Source: Pseudomonas sp. RIT288
Lineage (GTDB): Bacteria; Pseudomonadota; Gammaproteobacteria; Pseudomonadales; Pseudomonadaceae
Assembly: GCF_000631985.1 (NCBI RefSeq)
Contig: NZ_JFYN01000041.1
Span: forward strand, 124,001-188,000
DNA length: 64,000 nucleotides
Direction: 5' to 3'
How positions within the stretch are numbered: the first letter of the stretch is position 1; every line of letters starts with the position of its first letter. A model generated the notes under the pieces. That model was given only the letters and a program-made list of their open reading frames with translations, was not told the origin of the DNA and searched no databases. The translations under genes and the position numbers were made by a program. Of this stretch, positions 7,218-15,203 are shown piece by piece.

Positions 7218-8312
7218 TCAGATGAGTTTGATGCGGCCGGGATAGGCGATGTTGCGCGGGCGGGATTTGAAGGCGTAGAGCAATGTTGCTGCCGGATCCA
7301 TTTGATAACTGGTACCCACTGGAAAAATCGGTCCGCCATTACTCAGCCCCGATACATATTGAGGTTCCTCCCGAGTGTCCGCGCCCACTGCCGTCAGGCT
7401 GTCCGTCCAGCGCGATCCGACCGCGCCACCGCCATTCGCCCCCATCGCATACGAATGCGTCGATCCAGGCTGAAAAGTACCCATCGCACGCCCGGCATCC
7501 ACACCACGACCTTCATCCAGAACCCGCAGAAATTCCCCTCGACCTTCGGGGCCACGAAAGGTCGTAGCACCGTCACCCGTGGTCCATTTCCCCTCAGTGC
7601 CTACGCGTAACGCTTCTGCCCCCAGCATTCCTGACTGCTGGGCGTGGTCCCACAGCCACGGCCATTCCGCGCGTTTCATGACGGAGCCATTGAGCGCACC
7701 GTACCCACCGGGACTGAGCATCAGGGTCGTCTCGAAAAACGGCCGCCCCAACGGGGTATTGTCAAAACGACCTACCGGCCACCAGCTCCCGGCCCCATCA
7801 CTGCGCAAATGCCACCAGTCACCGCCGCCCATCAATACGAAGAACGGATAACCGCTGGCCGACAGATGAGTGTGAAAACGAATCCCGTCAGTACCTGACG
7901 CCTGAATGACCATGCGATTGCCGCTGTTGTCCACTCGCCGAACAATCACGTCGCGCACACCGAGTGCGGCGTTGGCCGGTGGCAGCAGCAAGGTCACTGG
8001 CCCTGGGCTGCCGTCGATCAGCACCAGGCCAAGCTCGGCCTCGGTCAGGGTTTTCGACGCGGCCAGTCGGGTGATGACCGAACGCATCGGGCTCGCTCTG
8101 CCGATGATCGACTGAATCGCCTTGTACAACTGAGCGGTATCAGCTTCAGAAGCCACCAGCCCGCCACCGTTAATCACACTCAGGATCTCCTGAGTCACGC
8201 TGTTGCCCCACACCGCCGGAATCAACGACCCCGGTGTCCCTGCCACCGGGTTTTCATCGACAAAGCGGCCATCGACCAGGCCGACGCTGGGGACGCTTTT
8301 TGGATAATCCAT
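7218..8312 (-). CDS. Tailocin tail fiber 3, collar-type tip
   Basis: The start is placed at 8312 (MDYPKSVPSVGLVDG) because this is the conserved fiber anchor and GAGGAA lies upstream; an open extension to 8408 is unconserved. The 364-residue product has the shared anchor, a central beta region, and a C-terminal part with TTFRGPEGRGEFLRVLDEGRGVDAGRAMGTFQ spread over about residues 280-312, which matches the phage tail collar domain followed by a fiber knob ending RPRNIAYPGRIKLI. It lies just downstream of a terminator hairpin, so its level may be lower than that of fibers 4 and 5. Confidence 0.85.
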   Translation of the reverse strand: MDYPKSVPSVGLVDGRFVDENPVAGTPGSLIPAVWGNSVTQEILSVINGGGLVASEADTAQLYKAIQSIIGRASPMRSVITRLAASKTLTEAELGLVLIDGSPGPVTLLLPPANAALGVRDVIVRRVDNSGNRMVIQASGTDGIRFHTHLSASGYPFFVLMGGGDWWHLRSDGAGSWWPVGRFDNTPLGRPFFETTLMLSPGGYGALNGSVMKRAEWPWLWDHAQQSGMLGAEALRVGTEGKWTTGDGATTFRGPEGRGEFLRVLDEGRGVDAGRAMGTFQPGSTHSYAMGANGGGAVGSRWTDSLTAVGADTREEPQYVSGLSNGGPIFPVGTSYQMDPAATLLYAFKSRPRNIAYPGRIKLI

Positions 8313-8393
8313 AGGTTTTTCGTTCCTCTGAAATAACAAATGAACCGCGTCGTGGCGATCGCGAGTGCGAGCCAGCGGCGGTCTGTTTTCTGA

Positions 8394-8422
8394 AAATAAA
8401 AAGCCCACGGTGAAGTGGGCTT
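8394..8422 (-). terminator. Intrinsic terminator between fiber module 4 and fiber module 3
   Basis: On the minus strand AAGCCCAC, loop TTCACC, GTGGGCTT is followed by TTTATTTT. It is the only clear terminator in the gaps of the fiber array and could set the expression ratio between promoter-proximal fibers 5 and 4 and distal fibers 3, 2 and 1 plus lysis genes. Confidence 0.75.
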
Positions 8423-8449
8423 GAGTGATGCAGCACGCAGACGGTGCGA

Positions 8450-8965
8450 CTAGAAAGTGTGGCCGCTGAGCAGTTCGCGAATCGCCGCCAACGCGTCATC
8501 GCCAGCACGGCGCGCCAGATCGGGATTGCCTTTGGCCGCATGCGCGCGGATCTGGTTTTTGGCCTTCAGGCGCAAGGTGCGCAGGGTCAGCAAATGGTCG
8601 GTGAGTTGCTCGGCCTTGCTCAGAATCTGTTCGGCAGCCTGTTTGGCAGTTCGACCTTTGACTACCCACGCAGCAACCGACAACGGCACCTCTTTTTTCG
8701 GATAACCGGCGTCTTGATAAGCCTGAGCGTCGGCAGCAGCCTGGGCGTACTCCATGGCTTTGAGCGGGTCGCCGGCCAAAACGGTACGAGCACTGTCGGC
8801 CGCCGCGTCGACCTTGGAACACAGCTGTTCGCCTTCCTGAAGTTCCATCTCGGCGACTCTGGACGCATTCAGCTGCCACTTTTCTCCATTCCAATCATGG
8901 GCACTGGACGGCTGGGCCGGACGCAAGCCTTCCTCGAACTGATGCAGTTCTTGAATGATGATCAT
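8450..8965 (-). CDS. Tail-fiber assembly chaperone 4
   Basis: This 171-residue, mostly helical protein overlaps the end of fiber 4 by 4 bp (ATGA), so translation is probably coupled. A segment with AYQDAGYPKKEVPLSVAAW and TAKQAAEQILSKAEQL, then a helical hairpin with LRLKAKNQIRAH, is typical of phage tail-assembly proteins that accompany fibers in Pseudomonas. It differs from the chaperones of the other modules, in line with fiber-specific folding partners. Confidence 0.7.
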   Translation of the reverse strand: MIIIQELHQFEEGLRPAQPSSAHDWNGEKWQLNASRVAEMELQEGEQLCSKVDAAADSARTVLAGDPLKAMEYAQAAADAQAYQDAGYPKKEVPLSVAAWVVKGRTAKQAAEQILSKAEQLTDHLLTLRTLRLKAKNQIRAHAAKGNPDLARRAGDDALAAIRELLSGHTF

Positions 8966-10113
8966 CGGATCAACTCCCAGGAAAAATTCACGTTTACCGC
9001 TGCAGAAAAATTAACCGCGATGCCATTGGCGTAATCGGCCGGGCCAACACTCTTGAGTCCCATGCTGAACAACAATTCGTCACTGGCGGCATTGCCTGCG
9101 CCCAACGTATGTTCGGCCTGGTACGACTGCCACAGCGAGCGCAATTCGTTGTGATCGAAGCTGGCTGTCAAGGTCGAAACCGTTGTATCGCTGACCACGT
9201 TGCTGGAAAAAATCAGCACCGCGCCGCCCGCTGTTGCCCAGCCATCCCAGTTGTTGGACGTACCGACGGTCGGGTTGAGGTAGCAGTAGTTGCCCCCCAG
9301 CCAACCCGTCGGCGCGAAGTTCACGCTGGTAATCCCGGTGGGATGCGGCGTGGGGTTACCCACTACCAACCGCGCCGCTCGAGCATGCGGATCAAGTGGC
9401 AGGTAAACCACGCCATTGCCATTGACGGTCTGCGTCCACGACAACCGGTTACGGTTGTAGATCGCCCTGACAATGGGTGTAGACCCAGGTCCCGCCGTAA
9501 CGACCCAGGCCAGACAGATGTCCAGCGGCGTCGACTGGAAACCACCGCCCGCCGCACCATTGACCGTTCCCTTCAACCCTTCCGGTGCAGCGTCATAAAT
9601 CGTGCCGCGCTGCATATAGAAGGTCAGCGCGCCCGCAATCACCTGCGCCCGGAGGAAGTAGCCGGTACTTGGCAGCAAATCGGGACTGCTCCACACCTGG
9701 GTGGTGAACGTACGCGCACGCCCCAACTGCCCGGCCACCACTTCCTGACCGAGACTGATCAGCACGCCCGCCGGAATCGAGATCCGTCCGCCACTGGTGG
9801 CAACCGCTGCCGGAGTGATCGCCAGACGTCCGTCCGGCGTCGCCACCGTCGCGGTCGGCAAAGACCCGATCGGCAACGCCGAATCCAGATTCCAGCCCTT
9901 GGCCGAAACGCTCTGAATCGCCTGCAACAACTGATCGTATTTCTTCTCGTCCGGAGTCAGATCCCCGGCCTTGATCACGTTGAGAATTTCCTGCGTAACC
10001 CCGTTGCCCCAATCTGCCGGGATCAGCGATCCCGGGGTCCCGGTCAGAGGGTTTTCATCAATAAACTTGCCATTCACCAGACCGGCGCTGGGCACACTTT
10101 TTGGATAGTCCAC
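8962..10113 (-). CDS. Tailocin tail fiber 4
   Basis: The 383-residue protein has the shared anchor (MDYPKSVPSAGLVNGKF; PGSLIPADWGNGVTQE). Beyond about residue 75 it differs from the other fibers: a central beta region with many Pro/Gly/Asn turns, then a C-terminal domain ending NFSAAVNVNFSWELIR. The tip is not related by eye to those of fibers 1, 2, 3 or 5. It is second in transcription order, with its own chaperone overlapping its stop. Receptor unknown. Confidence 0.85.
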   Translation of the reverse strand: MDYPKSVPSAGLVNGKFIDENPLTGTPGSLIPADWGNGVTQEILNVIKAGDLTPDEKKYDQLLQAIQSVSAKGWNLDSALPIGSLPTATVATPDGRLAITPAAVATSGGRISIPAGVLISLGQEVVAGQLGRARTFTTQVWSSPDLLPSTGYFLRAQVIAGALTFYMQRGTIYDAAPEGLKGTVNGAAGGGFQSTPLDICLAWVVTAGPGSTPIVRAIYNRNRLSWTQTVNGNGVVYLPLDPHARAARLVVGNPTPHPTGITSVNFAPTGWLGGNYCYLNPTVGTSNNWDGWATAGGAVLIFSSNVVSDTTVSTLTASFDHNELRSLWQSYQAEHTLGAGNAASDELLFSMGLKSVGPADYANGIAVNFSAAVNVNFSWELIR

Positions 10114-10182
10114 GGACGGACCTCCCGTTATTCAGAGTGATGGTTTGTGAGACTGGTTTTCAGGTTTCGACCGGAACAGGCC

Positions 10183-10602
10183 TCAGGCGGGCAAGACGGG
10201 CCAGACCACGTTTTGCGGATAGCCCGGCTGCTTGTCGATCTTGTTCAGCGCCAGTTTGTAGGTGGCGAATGCCTTGAATCGCTGCATATCGTCTGCATCG
10301 AGCAGGCCCGCGATGTAGGCGTCCGCCATGCCGACGGTTTGCTGATCGGCTTCGGCCAACAGCTCATCACGGCGCGCCAGAGCGGTAGCTCTTCGCTCGC
10401 CATCAACCACTTGCGAAGCGTTTGGCAAAGAATGTTTGGTGACCTTGCCGTCGGTGTATCGCCAGATGCCGTCGCGCTCGTCAATCGTGCGCAGGAACAG
10501 TTCGTCGGAGATCTCCACCGCGCCGGCAGGAATCTGCAGGTGAATAGCCGAGTCGTAGCGCCCAAGAAGTTCGCCCTGGGCATCGAAATGAATGTATTTC
10601 AT
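10183..10602 (-). CDS. Tail-fiber assembly chaperone 5
   Basis: The start is placed at 10602 (MKYIHFDAQGELLG) since GAGGA precedes it; the frame is open further upstream but that part overlaps fiber 5. The 139-residue product has an N-terminal beta part, a helical hairpin (ERRATALARRDELLAEADQ... and RFKAFATYKLALNKIDKQPGYPQ) and ends VVWPVLPA, the classic ending of tail-fiber assembly proteins. It follows fiber 5 and probably folds its tip. Confidence 0.8.
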   Translation of the reverse strand: MKYIHFDAQGELLGRYDSAIHLQIPAGAVEISDELFLRTIDERDGIWRYTDGKVTKHSLPNASQVVDGERRATALARRDELLAEADQQTVGMADAYIAGLLDADDMQRFKAFATYKLALNKIDKQPGYPQNVVWPVLPA

Positions 10603-10619
10603 CGTCCTCACCTTTATCG

Positions 10620-11495
10620 TCAGAAGCCCAGGGCGAACCAGTTCCACCCGCCGGGGTCGCCATTTGAGAAGCGCTGAAACTGGCTTGACGAGAGTTTCCA
10701 CAAGGAGAAACGCAGGTCGGCGAATGCCGGAGAAATATCGCCTCCCGACAGCAGAAGCACTTTGTTGGGAAATGCGATCGGATAAGTGACGGTCTCACTC
10801 AGCCCTCCCCCCGAAGCCGTTCCCCACTGCAAAATCATGCCGCTGGGTAAGCGCTGATAGCCGTTGTCGCCCAGGGAAGCGGTAAACATCGGCGAATATT
10901 TGAGCGCGCCATCGCCGGAGTCCAGTCCCCACCCCCCACCCAATAGCAGTCGCCTGAAGGTTACGAAACACCCCCCTGCAAATGACAAGGAGGTAGTGGG
11001 TACCCCATTGATGGTGCTCAGACTTTCACCACTACGAGCCTTTACCGTCAAACTACCGGTGCTGCTCAGAATGCTGACCAGTCCACCTGGAGAAACACTG
11101 GACCAATCAGGCAGAGTCACCGTACATGGGCCAGTGAAGACTGATAGCTTGCCAACATCAGCCACCGTCAGCGTCACATCCCCTACATAGTTGGTCTGCC
11201 CCGCCAGACTGCCCAGCGCGCGCTGAACAAACTCTGTCGTCGCAACCTTCTGACTGACATCGAATTGAGGTGGCGTCTCATATAGCTTTTTTCCGCGCAA
11301 CGCCTCCAGCAATTGCGTGTTGAGCCCCTCGGTGGGTTCGATCCCGGCAGCTTTGATAACCGTCAAAACCTCCTCGGTCAGGGCGTTGCCCCACTCCGCG
11401 GGAATCAACGATCCGGGGGTCCCGGTGATCGGGTTTTCATCGACAAAACGGCTGTTGACCAGACCGACACCCGGCATGCTTTTCGGATAATCCAT
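10620..11495 (-). CDS. Tailocin tail fiber 5, gp53-like tip
   Basis: First fiber after the baseplate genes. The 291-residue product has the shared anchor (MDYPKSMPGVGLVNSRF) and a middle part (about 88-210) that aligns closely with residues about 300-430 of the P2-like fiber: both have FVQRALGS-AGQTNY, LTVADVGKLS-FT, FRRLLLG-GW-LDSGD-ALKYSPMF in the same order. The tip starts GYQRLPSGMILQWG, a gp53-like C-terminal domain, but its final 60 residues differ from both the P2-like fiber and fiber 2. This points to past domain exchange between the two tailocins. Confidence 0.85.
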   Translation of the reverse strand: MDYPKSMPGVGLVNSRFVDENPITGTPGSLIPAEWGNALTEEVLTVIKAAGIEPTEGLNTQLLEALRGKKLYETPPQFDVSQKVATTEFVQRALGSLAGQTNYVGDVTLTVADVGKLSVFTGPCTVTLPDWSSVSPGGLVSILSSTGSLTVKARSGESLSTINGVPTTSLSFAGGCFVTFRRLLLGGGWGLDSGDGALKYSPMFTASLGDNGYQRLPSGMILQWGTASGGGLSETVTYPIAFPNKVLLLSGGDISPAFADLRFSLWKLSSSQFQRFSNGDPGGWNWFALGF

Positions 11496-11509
11496 CCCGT
11501 CATCCCTCC

Positions 11510-12109
11510 CTAGTCATAATTGATGTGCACCTTGGTATGCGCCGGCGCACTGCGGTGGATCAGGCACTCCAGTGCCGAGCCCGGGTTGACGCCGAAGCGC
11601 TCGCCCCAGTAGCTCGCGCCATAGCGCCGGCCGAGCAGCAGGCGGCCGCCGGTGTTGAGGGTCCACATGAATTGCGCTTCCCAGGTGCCCCAGTGCGCGG
11701 CGCCGAAACGCGAGCGGCCCATGCGTGGGGCTTCGTGTTCGGTGATGCTGGCGTTGGGGTAGCCCTGGCTTTTGGCGATGTCGAGGTAGTAGCCGACAGC
11801 CTGGCTGCCGACCGCAAGCAAGCGGCGGCGTACGGCGAGGCGGCGGTCGTCGAACAGCGGTGTGGCGCCCAGGCACGGGTCGGGCAGCTCCATCACCCGC
11901 TCCCAGTCCGGCACCAATTCGCTGACGCCCGCCGGGTCCATCTCGTTGAGCAGGTCGGCGGCGCGGGCATCGAGACGCGCCAGTTCGACGGCGACGCCTT
12001 GCAGCACTTCCTCGAGTTCCGGGACGCGCTCCGGGTCCCACGCCGGGCCGCTCGGCAGCAACGCGCGCAGCTGCGCCTGATATTGCGCGGCGGTTCTTAT
12101 GCCCCCCAT
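11510..12109 (-). CDS. Mu gp48-like (YmfQ/DUF2313) baseplate protein
   Basis: The 199-residue protein begins with QYQAQLRALLPSGPAW, the hallmark of the YmfQ/DUF2313 family (Mu gp48), which completes the baseplate and connects to the fibers. It overlaps the end of the gp47-like gene by 13 bp and lies just before the first fiber, the same order as in Mu. The C-terminal half has several W/G pairs and a possible fiber-docking region. Assignment rests on motif and synteny. Confidence 0.85.
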   Translation of the reverse strand: MGGIRTAAQYQAQLRALLPSGPAWDPERVPELEEVLQGVAVELARLDARAADLLNEMDPAGVSELVPDWERVMELPDPCLGATPLFDDRRLAVRRRLLAVGSQAVGYYLDIAKSQGYPNASITEHEAPRMGRSRFGAAHWGTWEAQFMWTLNTGGRLLLGRRYGASYWGERFGVNPGSALECLIHRSAPAHTKVHINYD

Positions 12110-13143
12110 ACGCAGCCTCCGAAGGTCAGCAGTTCGCTTTGCCCGGCAGGCACGTCAGCGGTCGGTGCGGTCAGCGTGTGATCGTACTCACCGCCGGCGC
12201 TGCTGATGGCTTCGCGGATATGGCTGATCAGCAGCGGCACACCCAGATCGGCCTCGCGGTTGTGCAGGTCGCGCAGTTGCGCTTCAACAGCGGCGCGTAC
12301 AGCGCTGGTGTCCGGATTGACGCTCTTGAAGCGATACACCACCGGCACCTGAATCGGCCGCTGCACGTGCACCTCCGCCGTCACCGGACGCAGCGGTTCG
12401 ATGTACTCCTGAACCTCCGCCAGTTGTTCGTCATTGGGCACTGGTTGCGGGTCTTCGTCACGCATGATGAACACCGTCACCGTGCCCGGACCAAGGAAAC
12501 CACCGCGACACCAGGCCCGCGTCACGCCCGGCACTTCCAGCGCCCAGGTCTCGTAGTCGCTGGCCGAACCGCCGTGGGGGATCACGCGATAAGAGCGGAT
12601 CACCCGCGAGCGCAACGACTCCAGACTTTCCCGCGCCACACCGCCACTGAGGCCGGGCGCGAGCACCACAAAACTGTTGCCGACCACGCCGGCGATCGGC
12701 TGCACCGGGTTCAGTGCCAGACCGCCATCGGCATTGCCCAGGCTGCCAGCGTCGAGCGCCGCGATGGTGGTGGTATTGCTGCCATTGACGGTGGTGCGCG
12801 CGGCGGTGACTTTGTAGGTGCGGCCATCGCTCGCTTGCAACAGCGTGTCGACATCCAGCACCGCACCGGCGGTCGCGGTAAAACTGACGCTGCCGGTGGC
12901 GACTTGCGCCGGTTTGCGTGGCTGGTTCAGGCGCAGGGCGGCGATGCGTTCCAGGGTCGATTCGTCGGCCTTGTCCGGCAAGATCTGCTCGGCAATCCAG
13001 TCGAGATAACCGTACAGGCCATACGCGGCGCCACCGAGGGTGCGGGCCAACACTTGCGCATCGGACTGGCGCAGCGAATCGCCGGCCAGGTCGCTTTGGG
13101 TGCGCTTGATCAGCACCGGCAGCGAAGGGGTTTCAAACGGCAT
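12097..13143 (-). CDS. Baseplate J/gp47-like wedge protein (Mu-like tailocin)
   Basis: The 348-residue product is a baseplate wedge protein of the gpJ/Mu gp47 family. Typical features are an N-terminal helical part with RIAALRLNQPRKPA, a central beta domain with GLSGGVARESLESLRSRVIRSYR and SASDYETWALEVPGVTRAW (about residues 165-215), and a C-terminal domain with VPVVYRFKSVNPD. It overlaps gp46 upstream and gp48 downstream, so the three are likely translated together. Confidence 0.92.
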   Translation of the reverse strand: MPFETPSLPVLIKRTQSDLAGDSLRQSDAQVLARTLGGAAYGLYGYLDWIAEQILPDKADESTLERIAALRLNQPRKPAQVATGSVSFTATAGAVLDVDTLLQASDGRTYKVTAARTTVNGSNTTTIAALDAGSLGNADGGLALNPVQPIAGVVGNSFVVLAPGLSGGVARESLESLRSRVIRSYRVIPHGGSASDYETWALEVPGVTRAWCRGGFLGPGTVTVFIMRDEDPQPVPNDEQLAEVQEYIEPLRPVTAEVHVQRPIQVPVVYRFKSVNPDTSAVRAAVEAQLRDLHNREADLGVPLLISHIREAISSAGGEYDHTLTAPTADVPAGQSELLTFGGCVWGA

Positions 13144-13534
13144 AGATCACCTGCCAACTGTTATCGGGGTTGATGTCCAGACGTTCGCCGTCGGCCAGGG
13201 TCAGGACCGTGCGCAGGTTCAGGCGCTGGGCGTCAAGGCGTTCGCTGATGATGTCGATGGCGCTGCAGTGGCCGTCGTCGATCAGCCATTGCAAGGCTTC
13301 GCGGGCATAGAACTCGGCGTCCATCTGGGTCTGTCGGGTCAGCTTGACTCGACGCAAAAGCCACAGCCGCGAACCGATGCGGTCGTCGGCGACGGTGGGA
13401 AAGCTGTCGCCCCACCAGCCGAAGCGCTCCTCGTCGTCGAGGGCGTCGTCATCGGCGGCGCGCCGCCAGGTGAACAGGCTGATGAGCACGGCGCGGGTCA
13501 GTGCGGCGTGGAGGTTCTGGCTGATGAACATCAT
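13133..13534 (-). CDS. Mu gp46-like baseplate protein
   Basis: The 133-residue product matches the GP46 family: RFGWWGDSFPTVADDRIGSRLWLL is the characteristic segment (spread over about residues 37-60), followed by a helix with EALQWLIDDG. GP46 proteins resemble W/gp25-type wedge components. It overlaps its neighbours by 4 and 11 bp in the order gp45-gp46-gp47, as in Mu. Confidence 0.9.
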   Translation of the reverse strand: MMFISQNLHAALTRAVLISLFTWRRAADDDALDDEERFGWWGDSFPTVADDRIGSRLWLLRRVKLTRQTQMDAEFYAREALQWLIDDGHCSAIDIISERLDAQRLNLRTVLTLADGERLDINPDNSWQVIYAV

Positions 13535-14040
13535 TGGCCTCCTGCCGGCGCACCGGTCTGGCCGCTGCCGGCCTGCACGCCAACGTGCACGTGCTTGATC
13601 TGACTGATGCCACCGGCGAGCTGATCACCGGTGGAAACGATCTTGCCGGTCTGATTGATCACCGGCGTGTCGAAGTTCACCGCGCTGCTGGCGCGGATGT
13701 TCAGGGTGGCGGTTTCGATGTCGATGATCCGCCCGCGCTTGAAGTGAATCTTGTCGCCCTCGTCGGTGTAGATCGCCACTTCGCCCGAAGCCAGCGACTG
13801 CAGGCGATAACGGCGATCGGCGACCACCAGGGCGATGGCGTGGGAACGGTCACCGCCGAGAAACGTGACAATGCCTTCGGCGCCGGCCAGCGGGTTGCTG
13901 GTGAAACCGTAGGGTTCGAAGTGCTCCAGATCGTCGTTCACTTCACCGGCGGTGAGGCGCATTTGCAGCGATTGCAGCTTGGATGCCGAATGGGCGAGCA
14001 CGACAGTGCCGCGCGCCAGCAGGCGTGTCAGTAGGCTCAT
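13531..14040 (-). CDS. Mu gp45-like baseplate spike protein (assembly protein V)
   Basis: Trimeric spike protein that should pierce the target outer membrane. The start at 14040 (MSLLTRLLARG) has AGGAA upstream. The 169-residue product has an N-terminal OB-fold region (EPYGFTSNPLAGAEGIVTFLGG...), a repetitive beta-helix stretch and a C-terminal HVH motif near residues 150-152. In Mu and P2 spikes an HxH motif binds iron at the tip, so iron binding here is an inference from family. It lies first in the gp45-gp48 block, separated from gp44 by a REPIN. Confidence 0.88.
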   Translation of the reverse strand: MSLLTRLLARGTVVLAHSASKLQSLQMRLTAGEVNDDLEHFEPYGFTSNPLAGAEGIVTFLGGDRSHAIALVVADRRYRLQSLASGEVAIYTDEGDKIHFKRGRIIDIETATLNIRASSAVNFDTPVINQTGKIVSTGDQLAGGISQIKHVHVGVQAGSGQTGAPAGGQ

Positions 14041-14071
14041 GCTTGGTTCCTGTACGAAACGGGCCGAGGTC

Positions 14072-14148
14072 AAAAGATCGCAGCCTTCGGCAGCTCCTAC
14101 ATAGGATCGGCGTACACCTGTAGGAGCTGCCGAAGGCTGCGATCTTTT
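14072..14148. repeat. REPIN (inverted REP pair) between the gp44-like and gp45-like genes
   Basis: Two 30-bp inverted copies (14072-14101 and 14119-14148) containing TAGGAGCTGCCGAAGGCTGC surround a short centre. This is a REP doublet as found in fluorescent Pseudomonas; the same type recurs at 54555-54633. Confidence 0.9.
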
Positions 14149-14153
14149 CCGGG

Positions 14154-15200
14154 CTATGAGGTTTTTTTCGGGGGCGTTGGATCAGGATCAAAGGTCTGCG
14201 GCGGCGCCACTTGCAGCGTGGTCACCGAGCCCTGCGCCGACAGCGAATACGTCACTTTGGAGATCAGCATGTCGCCGTCAAAACCGAGTACCGGATCCTT
14301 GACCTTCACCAGTGTGTTGTGGCGCCACAGATCACCATTGGCCTGGCGCCAGCCCTGCACCTGATAGGTGGTGGTCTGCGCCCGGCCAACACGCGTGGCG
14401 CTTTCCCAGAGAGCCCGTTTGAGCGACAGATCAGGATTGATCTGCAGGCCCTCGTTGATCACGGTCACGCGGCGGCGCTTGTAGCCCAGATCCGTGGCGA
14501 TCGATTCAATCTCGCTGACCGCTGCGCCGCTTTTCTGATCGTTGCCCTTCTGCTGGCCAATGACCCGGTATTCAGAGAACACCTGGCTGTAATCCATCGG
14601 CGCGTTAGCCGAAAGGATATTCTTGCCCAGCTCCAGCGCATCACTGGCCCGGCCACCGCTGCCAGGTCTGGCCAGTACCAGCCGCCCTGACGCATCGTCG
14701 GTGGAGAACACCCGAAACAGCGAAAGCAGACGATCGATCGATTGAAAAACCGTCTCCCCCGGCACCAGGGTGTAGCTGCCCAATCGCGTGGTTTCGGCAA
14801 TCTCGCTGACGACCTTGACCTTGTAAGACGACGCCAATGCCTCGACGATGCTCAGCATGGGCTGGTCTTTCCACTGGTTCGGGCGGTTGATCGCGGCACA
14901 GTCCACCAGATCCTGAGTACAGGAACTGCCCTCGATGCTCAGGCTGATCTGGCGTCCATCGTAAGTGACCGGGGCTTTGAACACGTAACCGGTGAGCACC
15001 AGGTCCTGGCCGATTTTCACTTCGCACGGATCGCCCGGCTTGATCGGTTTGTCCACCGTCTGCCCCGGCCACTGCCAGGTGATGTCGAGTTTGAAGGTGC
15101 GGAACTGACGCTCAAGATCAGCGGTGATTTCGACGCTTTTCCAGCCGCCGTATTCCATGTTGTCGACGGTCAGCGTGACGCGATTATCCATTTCGCTCAT
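14154..15200 (-). CDS. Mu gp44-like baseplate hub protein
   Basis: The 348-residue protein resembles the Mu gp44/P2 gpD class of hub proteins that form the ring under the tail tube and carry the spike. An N-terminal beta domain with KPGDPCEVKIGQDLVLTGYV (about residues 55-74), a segment with GETVFQSIDRLLSLFRVF (about 147-164), and a C-terminal region with VKDPVLGFDGDMLISKVTYSLS fit the family. GGGGAG precedes the start at 15200. It lies between gp43-like and gp45-like genes, as in Mu. Confidence 0.88.
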   Translation of the reverse strand: MSEMDNRVTLTVDNMEYGGWKSVEITADLERQFRTFKLDITWQWPGQTVDKPIKPGDPCEVKIGQDLVLTGYVFKAPVTYDGRQISLSIEGSSCTQDLVDCAAINRPNQWKDQPMLSIVEALASSYKVKVVSEIAETTRLGSYTLVPGETVFQSIDRLLSLFRVFSTDDASGRLVLARPGSGGRASDALELGKNILSANAPMDYSQVFSEYRVIGQQKGNDQKSGAAVSEIESIATDLGYKRRRVTVINEGLQINPDLSLKRALWESATRVGRAQTTTYQVQGWRQANGDLWRHNTLVKVKDPVLGFDGDMLISKVTYSLSAQGSVTTLQVAPPQTFDPDPTPPKKTS

Positions 15201-15203
15201 GGT

